A stretch of DNA of 64,000 nucleotides, from positions 1-64,000 of the forward strand of contig CAMCKH010000005.1 in NCBI GenBank assembly GCA_945875435.1. Reading direction: 5' to 3'. The notes under the pieces are model-generated. The model worked only from the letters and a program-made list of their open reading frames with translations. It ran no database searches and was not told the DNA's origin. Source of the stretch: an uncultured Erysipelotrichaceae bacterium (GTDB lineage: Bacteria; Bacillota_I; Bacilli_A; Erysipelotrichales; Erysipelotrichaceae). Numbering within the stretch: position 1 is the first letter of the stretch; each line of letters opens with the position of its first letter. The position numbers and the translations under genes are program-made. Of this stretch, positions 35,424 through 44,373 are shown one piece after another.

Positions 35424-36143
35424 TTATAATTTAGGTGCGATAAATAATAAAATAACCACAAATAAATTATTTAATAAATGTATAAACATTGGCGATAATA
35501 TTGTTTCGTCTTTTTTAAGAAAGAAACCAAAAGCACCACCTAATAATGAATATTGAACAATATAAATTAAAGCTAAGAAATTACCTTGAGATATACTAGG
35601 TAAAAGGTGCATAAAACCAAAAATTAAACTTGAAACAATTAAGGCAAAATAATAACCTTTACCACTTAATTTTTTCATAATTATTTCACGATAAACAATT
35701 TCTTCAATAATAGGTGCAAAAAACACTATCATAAAAAACAACGGTATAGGAAATCTTTTAAATTGTGCAATAATAATTTCTTGATTATCTGCGGTTACTT
35801 TAAATACAATTTGAATTATTGCACCTATAAGCATATTACCTAAAAGTATAAAAACAAATCTAATAAGGTTCTTCTTAAAAAAATCACCTAAATTATCTTT
35901 AATTTTATTGTATCCCGAAACAAATACATCTTTTGAAAGTAAAACTACCACAATGAAAAAAGGAATCGAAACAGTCATTGTGCTAAAAATATTTAAAAGT
36001 TCTAGATCGTTTAAAGGGAAATTAATAATACCAAAGATAAAACCTAAAACATAGACAGATAAAATCGGAAAAATTAATTGTGTTCCTAAAAAATAACCCA
36101 ACAATATTCCATTTTCTTTTTTTCGTGTAAAAATTTTTTCCAT
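35424..36143 (-). CDS. CPBP-family intramembrane glutamic endopeptidase
   Basis: A 239-residue protein with six to eight membrane helices and the CPBP (Abi/Rce1-like) motifs: EEIVYREIIM (EExxxR), FGFMHLL (FxxxH) and HLLNNLF (HxxxN). Family members act as membrane proteases; in Gram-positives many are linked to bacteriocin maturation or self-immunity, but no bacteriocin gene is seen nearby. AAGGAGG precedes the ATG. A run of 26 T on the coding strand sits 33-58 nt before the ATG, where the promoter spacer should be, so expression may vary with tract length. Confidence 0.9.
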   Translation of the reverse strand: MEKIFTRKKENGILLGYFLGTQLIFPILSVYVLGFIFGIINFPLNDLELLNIFSTMTVSIPFFIVVVLLSKDVFVSGYNKIKDNLGDFFKKNLIRFVFILLGNMLIGAIIQIVFKVTADNQEIIIAQFKRFPIPLFFMIVFFAPIIEEIVYREIIMKKLSGKGYYFALIVSSLIFGFMHLLPSISQGNFLALIYIVQYSLLGGAFGFFLKKDETILSPMFIHLLNNLFVVILLFIAPKL

Positions 36144-36175
36144 ATTTCCTCCTTCACACTTTATTAGTATATATC

Positions 36176-36201
36176 AAAAAAAAAAAAAAAAAAAAAAAAA
36201 A
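36176..36201. repeat. A26 homopolymer in CPBP gene promoter
   Basis: Twenty-six consecutive A on the plus strand (T on the coding strand). It lies immediately before a TATACT -10-like box (about 36166-36171) of the CPBP gene, so it fills the -35 and spacer region. By far the longest homopolymer in the window. Confidence 0.9.
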
Positions 36202-36204
36202 CAA

Positions 36205-36237
36205 ATAAATAAAAAAGTAAAGTTTTTAAACTTTACT
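36205..36237 (-). terminator. Terminator overlapping AI-2E gene stop
   Basis: Stem AGTAAAGTT/AACTTTACT then TTTTTTATTT on the minus strand. The TAA stop of the AI-2E gene lies inside the 5' arm. Confidence 0.85.
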
Positions 36238-37342
36238 CATTTTTATTTTCCAGTGTTCTATAAGTCCATTTCGCAATTAATGAATATATAACCGCAAAGA
36301 TAGGTATTCCAATAAACATCCCTACAAATCCAAGCATACCCCCACCAATTAAAATCGCAAAGATAACCCAAAAACTAGGTAAACCAAGTTTATCACCCAA
36401 AATATAAGGTCCTAAAACATTACCATCAAATTGTTGAATGATTAGAATTAATATCGCAAAAATAATTGATTGACTAGGATTTATTACAAATAAAATAATA
36501 ATTCCAGGAATAGCACCAACTGTAGCTCCAAATACCGGAATTACATTAGTTATACCTACAATAGTTGAAATCAATAAAGCATATTCTAATTTTAAAAGGC
36601 TCATCGAAACAAAACAAATAATTCCAACTAAGATAGAATCGATAATTTTACCCACCACAAAGTTGTTAAAAGTTTGGAGCGAAAAAACCGCAATATTAAA
36701 TACTTCTTCTACAATTTTTTTATTTAAAATAGCACTGAAGAATGATTTAAACTGCCTTACAATTCTTTCTTTGTCCAACAAAGCATAAACCATTATCGCA
36801 AAACCAATCACAAAACCAAAGAATTTATTCACAAAAATTAATGAATAGTTCAATATTGACGGAGTAAACGCCTTTAATCCATCCAAAAATTGATTAATAA
36901 TATTTTCTGAATTAGTTTCAATAAAATCAAAAATTGTTTTAGTAAATTCTTTATTAATAATTACGATATTATGACTGTTTTCTCTTTGAGAAATGCTGCC
37001 AAAAGATGAATTTAAGTTAGTAACACTATCAATAATTGAAGGTATGATTAAATAAGACAGGAATAAAATTAATAGAACCACTATTAAAATTGAGATTGTT
37101 ACACCAATACCTCTAGTTTTTTTAATTTTTGTATATTTTTTTAATAATTTTTCAACATTATCTAAGAGTGGAAGAACTAAAATCATTAATGAAAAACCCA
37201 CAATAAAAGGGAAAAGAATATCGGTAAGTTTGCTTAAAAAACCTAACCAAATACTCATATTCTTTAAAAAGAAATAAAATGATATTAATATTATTCCACT
37301 AAAAAGTAGAGAATTATTTTTATTTTCAAAATTTAATTTCAT
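36233..37342 (-). CDS. AI-2E family transporter
   Basis: A 369-residue membrane protein of the AI-2E (YueF/YtvI/PerM-like) family: two N-terminal helix pairs, an extracellular segment around 110-155 and a C-terminal group of helices with GKIIDSILVG, ITNVIPVFGATVGAIPGIII and DGNVLGPYILGDKLGLPSFWV. Family members export small molecules or ions (some are sodium/proton antiporters). The substrate cannot be told. It starts 3 nt after asnA with no ribosome site, so it probably relies on coupling. Last gene of the phosphoesterase-asnA operon. Confidence 0.9.
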   Translation of the reverse strand: MKLNFENKNNSLLFSGIILISFYFFLKNMSIWLGFLSKLTDILFPFIVGFSLMILVLPLLDNVEKLLKKYTKIKKTRGIGVTISILIVVLLILFLSYLIIPSIIDSVTNLNSSFGSISQRENSHNIVIINKEFTKTIFDFIETNSENIINQFLDGLKAFTPSILNYSLIFVNKFFGFVIGFAIMVYALLDKERIVRQFKSFFSAILNKKIVEEVFNIAVFSLQTFNNFVVGKIIDSILVGIICFVSMSLLKLEYALLISTIVGITNVIPVFGATVGAIPGIIILFVINPSQSIIFAILILIIQQFDGNVLGPYILGDKLGLPSFWVIFAILIGGGMLGFVGMFIGIPIFAVIYSLIAKWTYRTLENKNE

Positions 37343-37345
37343 AAA

Positions 37346-38362
37346 TTAAAGTAAATAAATACCCTTTTCTTTTAAAAATTCTATCATTTCACTTGGCCAA
37401 ATTGATGCTTGAACTTCTCCAATATGTGCTTTATTAAGCATTAATAAACAAATTCTTGATTGACCAATACCACCACCCATAGTTAATGGAAGCTCATCAT
37501 TCAAAAGCATTTTATGGAAAGGAAGCTCTAATCTTTCTAAACAATTTTCTTTTTCACTTTGTTTAATTAAAGATTCTTTATTAACCCTAATTCCCATTGA
37601 AGAAACTTCTACTGAACGATTTAACAACGGATAATAAACAATTAAATCACCATTTAAAGCCCAATCATCATAATCACTAGCTCTACCATCGTGTTTAATT
37701 CCAGATTTTAATTTATCACCAATTTGAGTAATAAATACTATTCCTTTTTCTTTCGCAATTTCATGTTCACGCTCTTTTGGACTTAAATTCGGATATTTAT
37801 CTTCTAATTCCTGTGATGAAACAAAATAAACATCACCTTTAAATATTACATCTAAATTAGGATAATTATACGCTAAAACTTCATTTGTTTTTACCAAAGC
37901 CTTAACTATTCTTTCTACTGTTCCTTTTAAAAATTCAATAGTTCTATCTTCCTCAAAAATTACTTTTTCCCAGTCCCATTGATCCACGTAAATTGAATGT
38001 AAATTATCTAAATCCTCATCTCTTCTAATCGCATTCATATCGGTATATAAACCTTTGAATCGTTTTAAATCATATTTTTTAAGTGCTAATCTTTTCCATT
38101 TCGCAAGAGATTGTACAACTTCAACTTCTCTGCTACCAATTTCTTTAATATCAAAATTAACTGGTCTTTCTACTCCATTTAAATTATCATTCAAACCGCT
38201 ATCTTTAAATACAAATAAAGGAGCACTTACTCTGGTAAGATTTAAAACTTCAGCTAATTCTTTTTGAAAAGTATCCTTTACTATTTTAATAGCTTTTTGA
38301 GTTTCCAATAAATCTAAACTTGTATGATAAGACTTTGGAATAATTAATTTTTCAATTGACAT
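37346..38362 (-). CDS. asnA: Aspartate-ammonia ligase (asparagine synthetase A)
   Basis: A 338-residue class II aminoacyl-tRNA-synthetase-like enzyme making asparagine from aspartate, ammonia and ATP. Family sequences are clear: FQKELAEVLNLTRVSAPLFV, LKRFKGLYTDMNAIRRDEDLDNLHSIYVDQWDWEK (in part) and TMGGGIGQSRICLLMLNKAHIGEVQ at the C-terminus. The length matches E. coli AsnA. AGAGGAAG precedes the ATG. It starts right after the phosphoesterase stop. Confidence 0.97.
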   Translation of the reverse strand: MSIEKLIIPKSYHTSLDLLETQKAIKIVKDTFQKELAEVLNLTRVSAPLFVFKDSGLNDNLNGVERPVNFDIKEIGSREVEVVQSLAKWKRLALKKYDLKRFKGLYTDMNAIRRDEDLDNLHSIYVDQWDWEKVIFEEDRTIEFLKGTVERIVKALVKTNEVLAYNYPNLDVIFKGDVYFVSSQELEDKYPNLSPKEREHEIAKEKGIVFITQIGDKLKSGIKHDGRASDYDDWALNGDLIVYYPLLNRSVEVSSMGIRVNKESLIKQSEKENCLERLELPFHKMLLNDELPLTMGGGIGQSRICLLMLNKAHIGEVQASIWPSEMIEFLKEKGIYLL

Positions 38363-38363
38363 A

Positions 38364-39203
38364 TTACTTCCTCTCTATTGTATATACAACTATCTCGCTA
38401 GGTGCATTAAATCTAATATCATATCTAGTAGTACCTACACCGTTGCTGACATCTAAGATTATATCATAGATTTTATAAATTCCTTTATAATATTTTTCAG
38501 CTCCATAAGGTTTATAAATTGGGAAAATAAAGTTAATTTGCCCACCATGTGAATGCCCTGCTAAAAATAAATCTGTCTTATTAGGATTTACTTTTTCTAC
38601 AATATCCGGTGTATGACAAAATACTAAATTAAAATCTTTATCCTGAATCAATTCGTAAGCTGAATTTATATTAGGACTTCCAAGAAGCATTGAATCTATT
38701 CCAATTAAATTAAAATAACTATTTTTCTTATTATGGATTTTAACATTTTCATTATTTAAAATTTCAAAGCCACTAGATTTCATTATCTGATTATATAATT
38801 CTTTAACATTTGAATTTTCTAAATCGTGATTACCATAAACTGCATACTTATTTAATTTAGCTTCTATTTTAGAAAAATAGCTAATAACCATATTCTTAGT
38901 TTCTTCACTGACATTATTACTTCCTGGATGATCAAATAAATCACCACCAAACAAGACAATGTCCGCATCTATTTTATTAATTTTATCTACCAACTGTTTC
39001 AATCTTTTTTCATTAAAAAATTTATTCAAATGAGTATCACTAAAAAATACAACTTTCATTCCATTGAATTCTTCGCTAATTTTATTAGTGTAATAAACTT
39101 CTTTTCTAATTCTAATAAAATTAGTAGCTAGGTAAAAAGAATCTAAACAAACCAAAAAGATAAACAAAGTTATCCCAATTACTATAAAAAATTTATTTTT
39201 CAC
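38364..39203 (-). CDS. Membrane-anchored metallophosphoesterase
   Basis: 279 residues: an N-terminal hydrophobic anchor (about 4-28) and a calcineurin-like phosphoesterase domain with all five metal motifs: FFSDTHLN, GGDLFDHPG, YGNHDLEN, FCHTPDI and AGHSHGGQ. It resembles the YkuE/YaeI group, which act on membrane or wall substrates; the actual substrate is unknown. The start is GTG 39203 with no Shine-Dalgarno. A TAGAAT ends 6 nt upstream, fitting the leaderless pattern. Confidence 0.88.
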   Translation of the reverse strand: MKNKFFIVIGITLFIFLVCLDSFYLATNFIRIRKEVYYTNKISEEFNGMKVVFFSDTHLNKFFNEKRLKQLVDKINKIDADIVLFGGDLFDHPGSNNVSEETKNMVISYFSKIEAKLNKYAVYGNHDLENSNVKELYNQIMKSSGFEILNNENVKIHNKKNSYFNLIGIDSMLLGSPNINSAYELIQDKDFNLVFCHTPDIVEKVNPNKTDLFLAGHSHGGQINFIFPIYKPYGAEKYYKGIYKIYDIILDVSNGVGTTRYDIRFNAPSEIVVYTIERK

Positions 39204-39209
39204 ATCACT

Positions 39210-39215
39210 ATTCTA
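39210..39215 (-). promoter_or_regulatory. -10 box 6 nt before phosphoesterase start (leaderless candidate)
   Basis: TAGAAT on the minus strand, then AGTGAT, then the GTG start. The -35 region falls in the terminator of the upstream gene and is poor (TTAGTT at 17 nt). Confidence 0.4.
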
Positions 39216-39218
39216 ACA

Positions 39219-39246
39219 TAAAAACATAACTAAACTAAGTTATGTT
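39219..39246 (-). terminator. Terminator overlapping glycosyltransferase stop
   Basis: Stem AACATAACT/AGTTATGTT with TTTTT on the minus strand; the TAA stop of the upstream glycosyltransferase lies in the 5' arm. Confidence 0.8.
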
Positions 39247-41456
39247 TCAATTATTTTACTTAAATCAATTTCTACTATTCTACGTTTAGAATTATATACG
39301 GTATCAATAGTAATTTTTTTATCGTTGTGGTTAAAACGAGGGTGAAGATCACATCTGTAACTATTTTGATATTTATAATAAGAATAAAATTTTCCAATTT
39401 CAATCACTTTATTTAATTTTAAATCAATCAGATACAAAACGCTTAAACATTGATGATTAGGATAACTATCAACCACAATATATCTTTCATTATAAATTGT
39501 AGGATGTCCATCGTCCACTAAAAAAGGATTAGAGAATTTTTTAAAATTACCATTAAAATCTAAAAAATAGTAACCTTCTTCTCCTTGGTGTCTTAAATAC
39601 CCAAATAATACATCATTTTTATAATAAGACATATGTGAAACCATGTGGTCATCACTTAAAACTTTAAGTTTTTTACTATCAATATCTAAAAGCATAAGTC
39701 TGGTATATTTATTATTTTTATCATACCAGCGATGTAAAAAAATCGCAGTTTTACTATCAAATGAAATATCAAGATGATTTACTTTATGATACGCTTCATT
39801 CATGCTTTCTTTGGTTTCAAAATTTTTAATTTCATTTAAACTCACTAAAAGTTTAGTTTTATTTTCAATAAGATCTACATAATAAATTCCTTCATTATCG
39901 CTGGTCTTACTTATTTTATTTTTAATGTTAAAATATCCATAATCTTTTCTTAAAACTCTTAAACGATTAAAATCCAAACTTAAAGCAAATTTACCATTTT
40001 TAGCTACACTATAGATTGGAAAGTCGATAACTCTAACTTCTCTGGTTAATAAATTTATTATTTTCGATTTATATTTACCATCATAAAAATTATGAATTAT
40101 TTCATTATCGTTTAAAAAACTAAGCATACTTCCTTGTTGAAAATTAAAAGTATTGCTGCTACTGATTTTTTCTAAATTTAAATAAATATCAATTTCTTTT
40201 TGTAAATTAAAATCATCTTTATGGCTAAAATGATAAATAGTATGATTATTTCTAACCGCAGGTTTATCGTAATAACCAAAAAAATTTACCCCTGTATCAT
40301 TAATTATTTTCATCTCAACATTTTTATTAAGCCATATTTTTTCATTATTTCTAGTAATTAAGTATTTAATATTGTGGTGATATATTTCATAAATTTTATT
40401 TAAAAATTTATTTTGACAAATTTTTAAACGAAGTCTATGTTTGAAACTTAACCCTTTATATTTAATACGATTAAAATACAATTTTTGATAATTGATATAA
40501 TTTTTTAGAATTGCGGTTTTTTCTTTAATAATCCTGTTTGTATCATTAAAATATTTCTTGTTGTAAATAAGGATAATATCTTGATAGCTACTTAATTTAT
40601 TTAAAAAAGTATATAATTTTTCATACAAATCCTTTTTAATATCATCATCTTTAATCAAATCAATACGATAAAAAATACTATAAAAAGCTATAAACATTCT
40701 GAAATAAAAAATATTATTCGCATTTTCAACAATATCAAAAATCCAATTAAAAACTAAAATAAAATCTTCAACACTTTTCGGTTTAATATCAGTTCTGGTA
40801 TTACCAACTCTATTAATTAAATAATTCGCAAGAGGCATATCGCTATAAATAACTTTGTTTGATAAATTTAAACTATAAAAATAAAGAAGATTATCGCTAT
40901 AACTTACTTTGTGAGGGAATTTTAAATTTTTAACCAATTCAACCCTATATAACTTAGAATGTGGGCTGGGTTCTATAAAGTAAAATAATTCATACTCTTT
41001 TCTATCTTTATTGATTAAAATTTCGTTGGGAATAATACCAAAATCATCATTATAACTCTTATCGTAACTTCTATCTTCACTATCTTCATAAAATAAATTT
41101 TTAGCACCTATAGTAATATCAGCACCTGTTTTACTCGCAAGATTATAAAGATAACTCAAAGCATTTTTTTCTAAATAATCATCTGGATCACAAACAATAA
41201 AATATTCACTCTCGCAAATTTTAATACCAAGTTCTAAAACAGATCCATAACCACCATTTTCTTTAGTAATTCCTTTAAAAATATGAGGGTATTTTAAAAC
41301 ATATTCATCAATGATTTCTTGTTCGTTAAAAGGACTACCATCATTTATCAATAAAACTTCAAAATCTTTAAAATCTTGAACTAAAAATGAATCAAGACAT
41401 TTTCTTAAATATTTATATACATTATAAATAGGTACTATAACACTAATTTTTTTCAT
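39240..41456 (-). CDS. GT2 glycosyltransferase fused to a probable beta-propeller domain
   Basis: A 738-residue two-part protein. Residues 1 to about 330 are a family-2 glycosyltransferase (ISVIVPIYNVYKYLRKCLDS, LLINDGS, GGYGSVLELG, CDPDDYLEKNALSYLY). Residues about 365-738 contain no membrane helix and read as repeated beta blades, with NFFGYYDKPAVR at the start and RCDLHPRFNHNDKKITIDT near the end. From memory, similar GYYDK/CDLHPR propeller-like domains occur alone or with glycan genes, with unknown function. It is the last gene of the glycan cluster and overlaps the epimerase by 14 nt. It probably transfers a sugar in the cytoplasm, with the second domain binding or modifying the glycan; the latter is inference. 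Confidence 0.85.
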   Translation of the reverse strand: MKKISVIVPIYNVYKYLRKCLDSFLVQDFKDFEVLLINDGSPFNEQEIIDEYVLKYPHIFKGITKENGGYGSVLELGIKICESEYFIVCDPDDYLEKNALSYLYNLASKTGADITIGAKNLFYEDSEDRSYDKSYNDDFGIIPNEILINKDRKEYELFYFIEPSPHSKLYRVELVKNLKFPHKVSYSDNLLYFYSLNLSNKVIYSDMPLANYLINRVGNTRTDIKPKSVEDFILVFNWIFDIVENANNIFYFRMFIAFYSIFYRIDLIKDDDIKKDLYEKLYTFLNKLSSYQDIILIYNKKYFNDTNRIIKEKTAILKNYINYQKLYFNRIKYKGLSFKHRLRLKICQNKFLNKIYEIYHHNIKYLITRNNEKIWLNKNVEMKIINDTGVNFFGYYDKPAVRNNHTIYHFSHKDDFNLQKEIDIYLNLEKISSSNTFNFQQGSMLSFLNDNEIIHNFYDGKYKSKIINLLTREVRVIDFPIYSVAKNGKFALSLDFNRLRVLRKDYGYFNIKNKISKTSDNEGIYYVDLIENKTKLLVSLNEIKNFETKESMNEAYHKVNHLDISFDSKTAIFLHRWYDKNNKYTRLMLLDIDSKKLKVLSDDHMVSHMSYYKNDVLFGYLRHQGEEGYYFLDFNGNFKKFSNPFLVDDGHPTIYNERYIVVDSYPNHQCLSVLYLIDLKLNKVIEIGKFYSYYKYQNSYRCDLHPRFNHNDKKITIDTVYNSKRRIVEIDLSKIIET

Positions 41457-42432
41457 ACTTTTTCTTATACCAATTCACAAAATTTTTAATACCTTCTTCA
41501 ATCTTAACTTTCGGATTATAACCCAAAACCTCTTGAGCGTGAGAATAGTCGCTATAAGTAATATCAACATCCCCCTTTTGCATAGGTAAAACTTTTATTT
41601 TAGGTTTTTTATTCAAGGTTAAAGCAATAATATCGATAAGTTCTTTTAGCTTAATTGGATTAGAACCTCCTAAGTTGAAAACATCAAAAACATCACTGTT
41701 TTTAAGTAAATATTTAAAAGAAAGAATTGTACCTTCCACAATATCATCCACATAGGTATAATCTCTGGCACTACTGCCATCTCCATACATTTCAATCTCT
41801 TTATCTTGAATCATTAATCTGGTAAATTTATTTATCGCAAGATCTGGTCTTTGACAAGGACCATAAACCGTAAAATATCTTAAACAATGAATATCAAATT
41901 TGTATAAAGAATGATAAGTGCTCGCAAAAAGTTCGCAAGATTTTTTAGTTGCTGCATAAGGGCTGATAGGATTATCTACAAAATCAGTTTCTTTAAAAGG
42001 AATTTTTTTATTATTTCCATAAATTGAAGAACTAGAAATGAAAACCATTTTTTTCAAATCGTATTCTTTCATAACTTCTAAAATATTAACCATTCCATTG
42101 ATATTAACATCAATATAATGAAGTGGTTTTTCAATTGAAGGTCTTACCCCTGCATTTTGAGCAAGGTGAATAACAGCTATAGGTTTATAAGTTTTAATTA
42201 TTTCTTCAATAATAGCTTTATTTCTAACATCATCACGATACATTATCGCTTGTCTATTGAGTTTTTTTGCTAGATTTAATACACTATCAAAATTTTCTTC
42301 TTTCAATGAAACATCATAATAGTCGTTGAAATTATCTAAAGAAACTATATCATAACCTTCATCTAGAAGTCTTTTACATACATTATGTCCGATAAATCCG
42401 GCACCACCTGTTACAAATACAAAATTCATCAT
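41443..42432 (-). CDS. NAD-dependent epimerase, probable UDP-glucuronate 4-epimerase
   Basis: A 329-residue short-chain dehydrogenase-fold epimerase: FVTGGAGFIGHNVCKRL at the N-terminus, DNFNDYYD, NAGVRPSIEKPLHYIDVN, SSSSIYG, the YAATKK catalytic Tyr/Lys motif and RYFTVYGPCQRPDLAI. The DNFNDYYD and AGVR motifs are typical of UDP-glucuronate 4-epimerases, making UDP-galacturonate. The upstream enzyme (ugd) is 11 kb away in this window, so the pathway is complete. The tandem ATG ATG start at 42432/42429 leaves the first residue uncertain; the second ATG has better spacing from GAGG. Confidence 0.85.
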   Translation of the reverse strand: MMNFVFVTGGAGFIGHNVCKRLLDEGYDIVSLDNFNDYYDVSLKEENFDSVLNLAKKLNRQAIMYRDDVRNKAIIEEIIKTYKPIAVIHLAQNAGVRPSIEKPLHYIDVNINGMVNILEVMKEYDLKKMVFISSSSIYGNNKKIPFKETDFVDNPISPYAATKKSCELFASTYHSLYKFDIHCLRYFTVYGPCQRPDLAINKFTRLMIQDKEIEMYGDGSSARDYTYVDDIVEGTILSFKYLLKNSDVFDVFNLGGSNPIKLKELIDIIALTLNKKPKIKVLPMQKGDVDITYSDYSHAQEVLGYNPKVKIEEGIKNFVNWYKKKYEKN

Positions 42433-43409
42433 CTACCTCTAATACTATGATAATATATATAATACAATTTTAATAATATTTTATTCAAATAAATGCTACT
42501 TGAAACTTCTTGTTTAATACCGTAATTATCTTTAACATTCTTAAAATTATTTTGATAAATATTGAAAATATCATCAATAAAATTAAATACAAACTTTCTA
42601 TCATTCATTTTAATAGCTTTTTTTAATGATTGACTGCAATTTATTTTAATTAAAAAATTCAATTCATTTATACAGGTATTAAAAATATCATTTTGTTTAT
42701 AAAAATCCAAGATGTTATTAGCTATCTTAATAATATCAGTAACTTTTGTATCAACCTTACTAGTGATATTATCACTTCTGTCAATTATATAATTGTACAA
42801 AGGTATGTTTAAATACCCAACTCTACCAGCAAAAAAAGACAATTTAGTAGCTACATCTAAATCTTGATGTCTTAAACCATATGGATATTTTAAGTTATTT
42901 TTTAAAAATAGATCTGATTTATACATTTTATTCCAAGCACTATTAGGCATATAGGCTAAAAGTTCTTTATCCTTAACAAGACTATAAATCTTATTTTCAC
43001 TAAACTTAAAATTAATAATTTCTTTATGTGAATCTTTTAAATAATATTGATAATATGAAAAAACCACAAAATCAAGATCATCTTTTGTCATTTTATCGTA
43101 ACATTTTAAAAGTAAATCAGGTTCTAAAAAATCATCTCCATCCACAAATATTAAATATTTACCACTTATTTTAGTTAAACCAAAATTTCTAGCATCAGAA
43201 AGACCACCATTTTCTTTAATGTATCCTTTAAATTTTTCAGGATTTTTTAAGACAAATTGATCAATAATACTTTGACTTTTATCACTACTTCCGTCATTTA
43301 CTAAAATAACTTCATAATTAGAATACGTTTGATTATCAATGCTCGTTAAACATTTTTCTAAATAACTTTCAACATTATAAATCGCTACTATTACACTAAT
43401 TTTTTCCAC
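42429..43409 (-). CDS. GT2 family glycosyltransferase
   Basis: A 326-residue family-2 glycosyltransferase. The N-terminal GT-A domain has ISVIVAIYNVESYLEKCL, ILVNDGSSDKS, NGGLSDARN and the metal-binding FVDGDDFLEPD. The C-terminal half is helical, diverged and has no clear membrane helix. It resembles capsule and teichoic-acid glycosyltransferases; donor and acceptor cannot be read from sequence. It overlaps both neighbours by a few bases, so the four genes from 44358 to 39240 form one operon. Confidence 0.92.
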   Translation of the reverse strand: MEKISVIVAIYNVESYLEKCLTSIDNQTYSNYEVILVNDGSSDKSQSIIDQFVLKNPEKFKGYIKENGGLSDARNFGLTKISGKYLIFVDGDDFLEPDLLLKCYDKMTKDDLDFVVFSYYQYYLKDSHKEIINFKFSENKIYSLVKDKELLAYMPNSAWNKMYKSDLFLKNNLKYPYGLRHQDLDVATKLSFFAGRVGYLNIPLYNYIIDRSDNITSKVDTKVTDIIKIANNILDFYKQNDIFNTCINELNFLIKINCSQSLKKAIKMNDRKFVFNFIDDIFNIYQNNFKNVKDNYGIKQEVSSSIYLNKILLKLYYIYYHSIRGR

Positions 43410-44358
43410 TTATTATTACTCTCCAAAACTCTAAACTATATTTATTTAGGGTATAGACAAATACCCTGTTTTTAAAACTTAATTGTTTTAAATATTTATT
43501 TTTTAAATGGTTAGGAAATTTAGCTTTAAGATAGTCAAAAGATTTTGTTAAAAGTTGTTTATAACCACTGCTTCTAAGAAATCTAAAAGCACCATAATAA
43601 AGCATATTTTCAATAGCTAAATATTCAAGTTCTTCAAAATATAAATCATAGATATTATATTTTTTAAATTCAGCTATCACTAAATCAAAAATAGTAAAAA
43701 TATCAAACATTTTTGGATTAAATTTACTATTCATAATAGATCCTTCTCGTTGTACATAATTAAGTGAAACCTTATCGTAATAATAAACTTTTTCTGCAAA
43801 AACAAAAACTAGTAACGATACAATGGTATCTTCATCGTTTAAACCTAAAGGAAATCTAAAATTATATTCTTTAAAAAATTTTTTATGATAAATCTTATTA
43901 TGAGCAAATAAAGGGGATAAGAAAAGGCTTTTTTTAAAATCATCACTTGAATTTTGATTTAAACCTTTTGAAACAAAGTTCTTATTAGGATCAGAATATA
44001 CATATCTAATATCGCCAATAATTAAATCGTATCCCTCTTTAAGTTTAGAAATATTATTTTGATAAAAACCTTTTTCCAAATAATCATCGCTATCAATAAA
44101 AGTTATATAATCTCCCTTAGCATAATTTAAACCAAAATTTCTGGCATCAGAAAGACCACCGTTGTTTTTTTGATACACTTTGATTTTATTAGGATATTTC
44201 AATTCAAATTCTTTCGCAATTTTAAAACTATTGTCGGTGCTACCATCATCCACAACAATAATTTCAACATCAAAAATTTCTTCATCAACTAAAGATTGTA
44301 GACACTTAAAAATATAATTTTCAACATTATATACAGGAACTATTACGCTTAATAACAT
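43396..44358 (-). CDS. GT2 family glycosyltransferase
   Basis: A 320-residue paralogue of the next gene, with LSVIVPVYNVENYIFKCL, IVVDDGSTDNS, NGGLSDARNFGL and FIDSDDYLEKGF. The C-terminal part is helical and ends in a basic segment. It is the first gene of the surface-glycan operon and starts 15 nt after the sufB stop with no terminator between. The ATG has no Shine-Dalgarno; TATAAT ends exactly 6 nt upstream, so the operon may start as a leaderless message even though read-through from suf is also possible. Confidence 0.92.
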   Translation of the reverse strand: MLLSVIVPVYNVENYIFKCLQSLVDEEIFDVEIIVVDDGSTDNSFKIAKEFELKYPNKIKVYQKNNGGLSDARNFGLNYAKGDYITFIDSDDYLEKGFYQNNISKLKEGYDLIIGDIRYVYSDPNKNFVSKGLNQNSSDDFKKSLFLSPLFAHNKIYHKKFFKEYNFRFPLGLNDEDTIVSLLVFVFAEKVYYYDKVSLNYVQREGSIMNSKFNPKMFDIFTIFDLVIAEFKKYNIYDLYFEELEYLAIENMLYYGAFRFLRSSGYKQLLTKSFDYLKAKFPNHLKNKYLKQLSFKNRVFVYTLNKYSLEFWRVIISGKN

Positions 44359-44364
44359 ATTAAA

Positions 44365-44370
44365 ATTATA
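44365..44370 (-). promoter_or_regulatory. -10 box 6 nt before glycan operon start (leaderless candidate)
   Basis: TATAAT on the minus strand, then TTTAAT, then ATG 44358, in the 15-nt gap after sufB. The -35 would lie inside the end of sufB and is not strong (TGGAAG at 17 nt). Confidence 0.5.
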
Positions 44371-44373
44371 CTA

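Noticed and set aside
42429-44358. Recent tandem duplication of the two GT2 genes
   Set aside because: Shared motifs are those of the whole GT2 family, and the C-terminal halves differ strongly, so any duplication is old.
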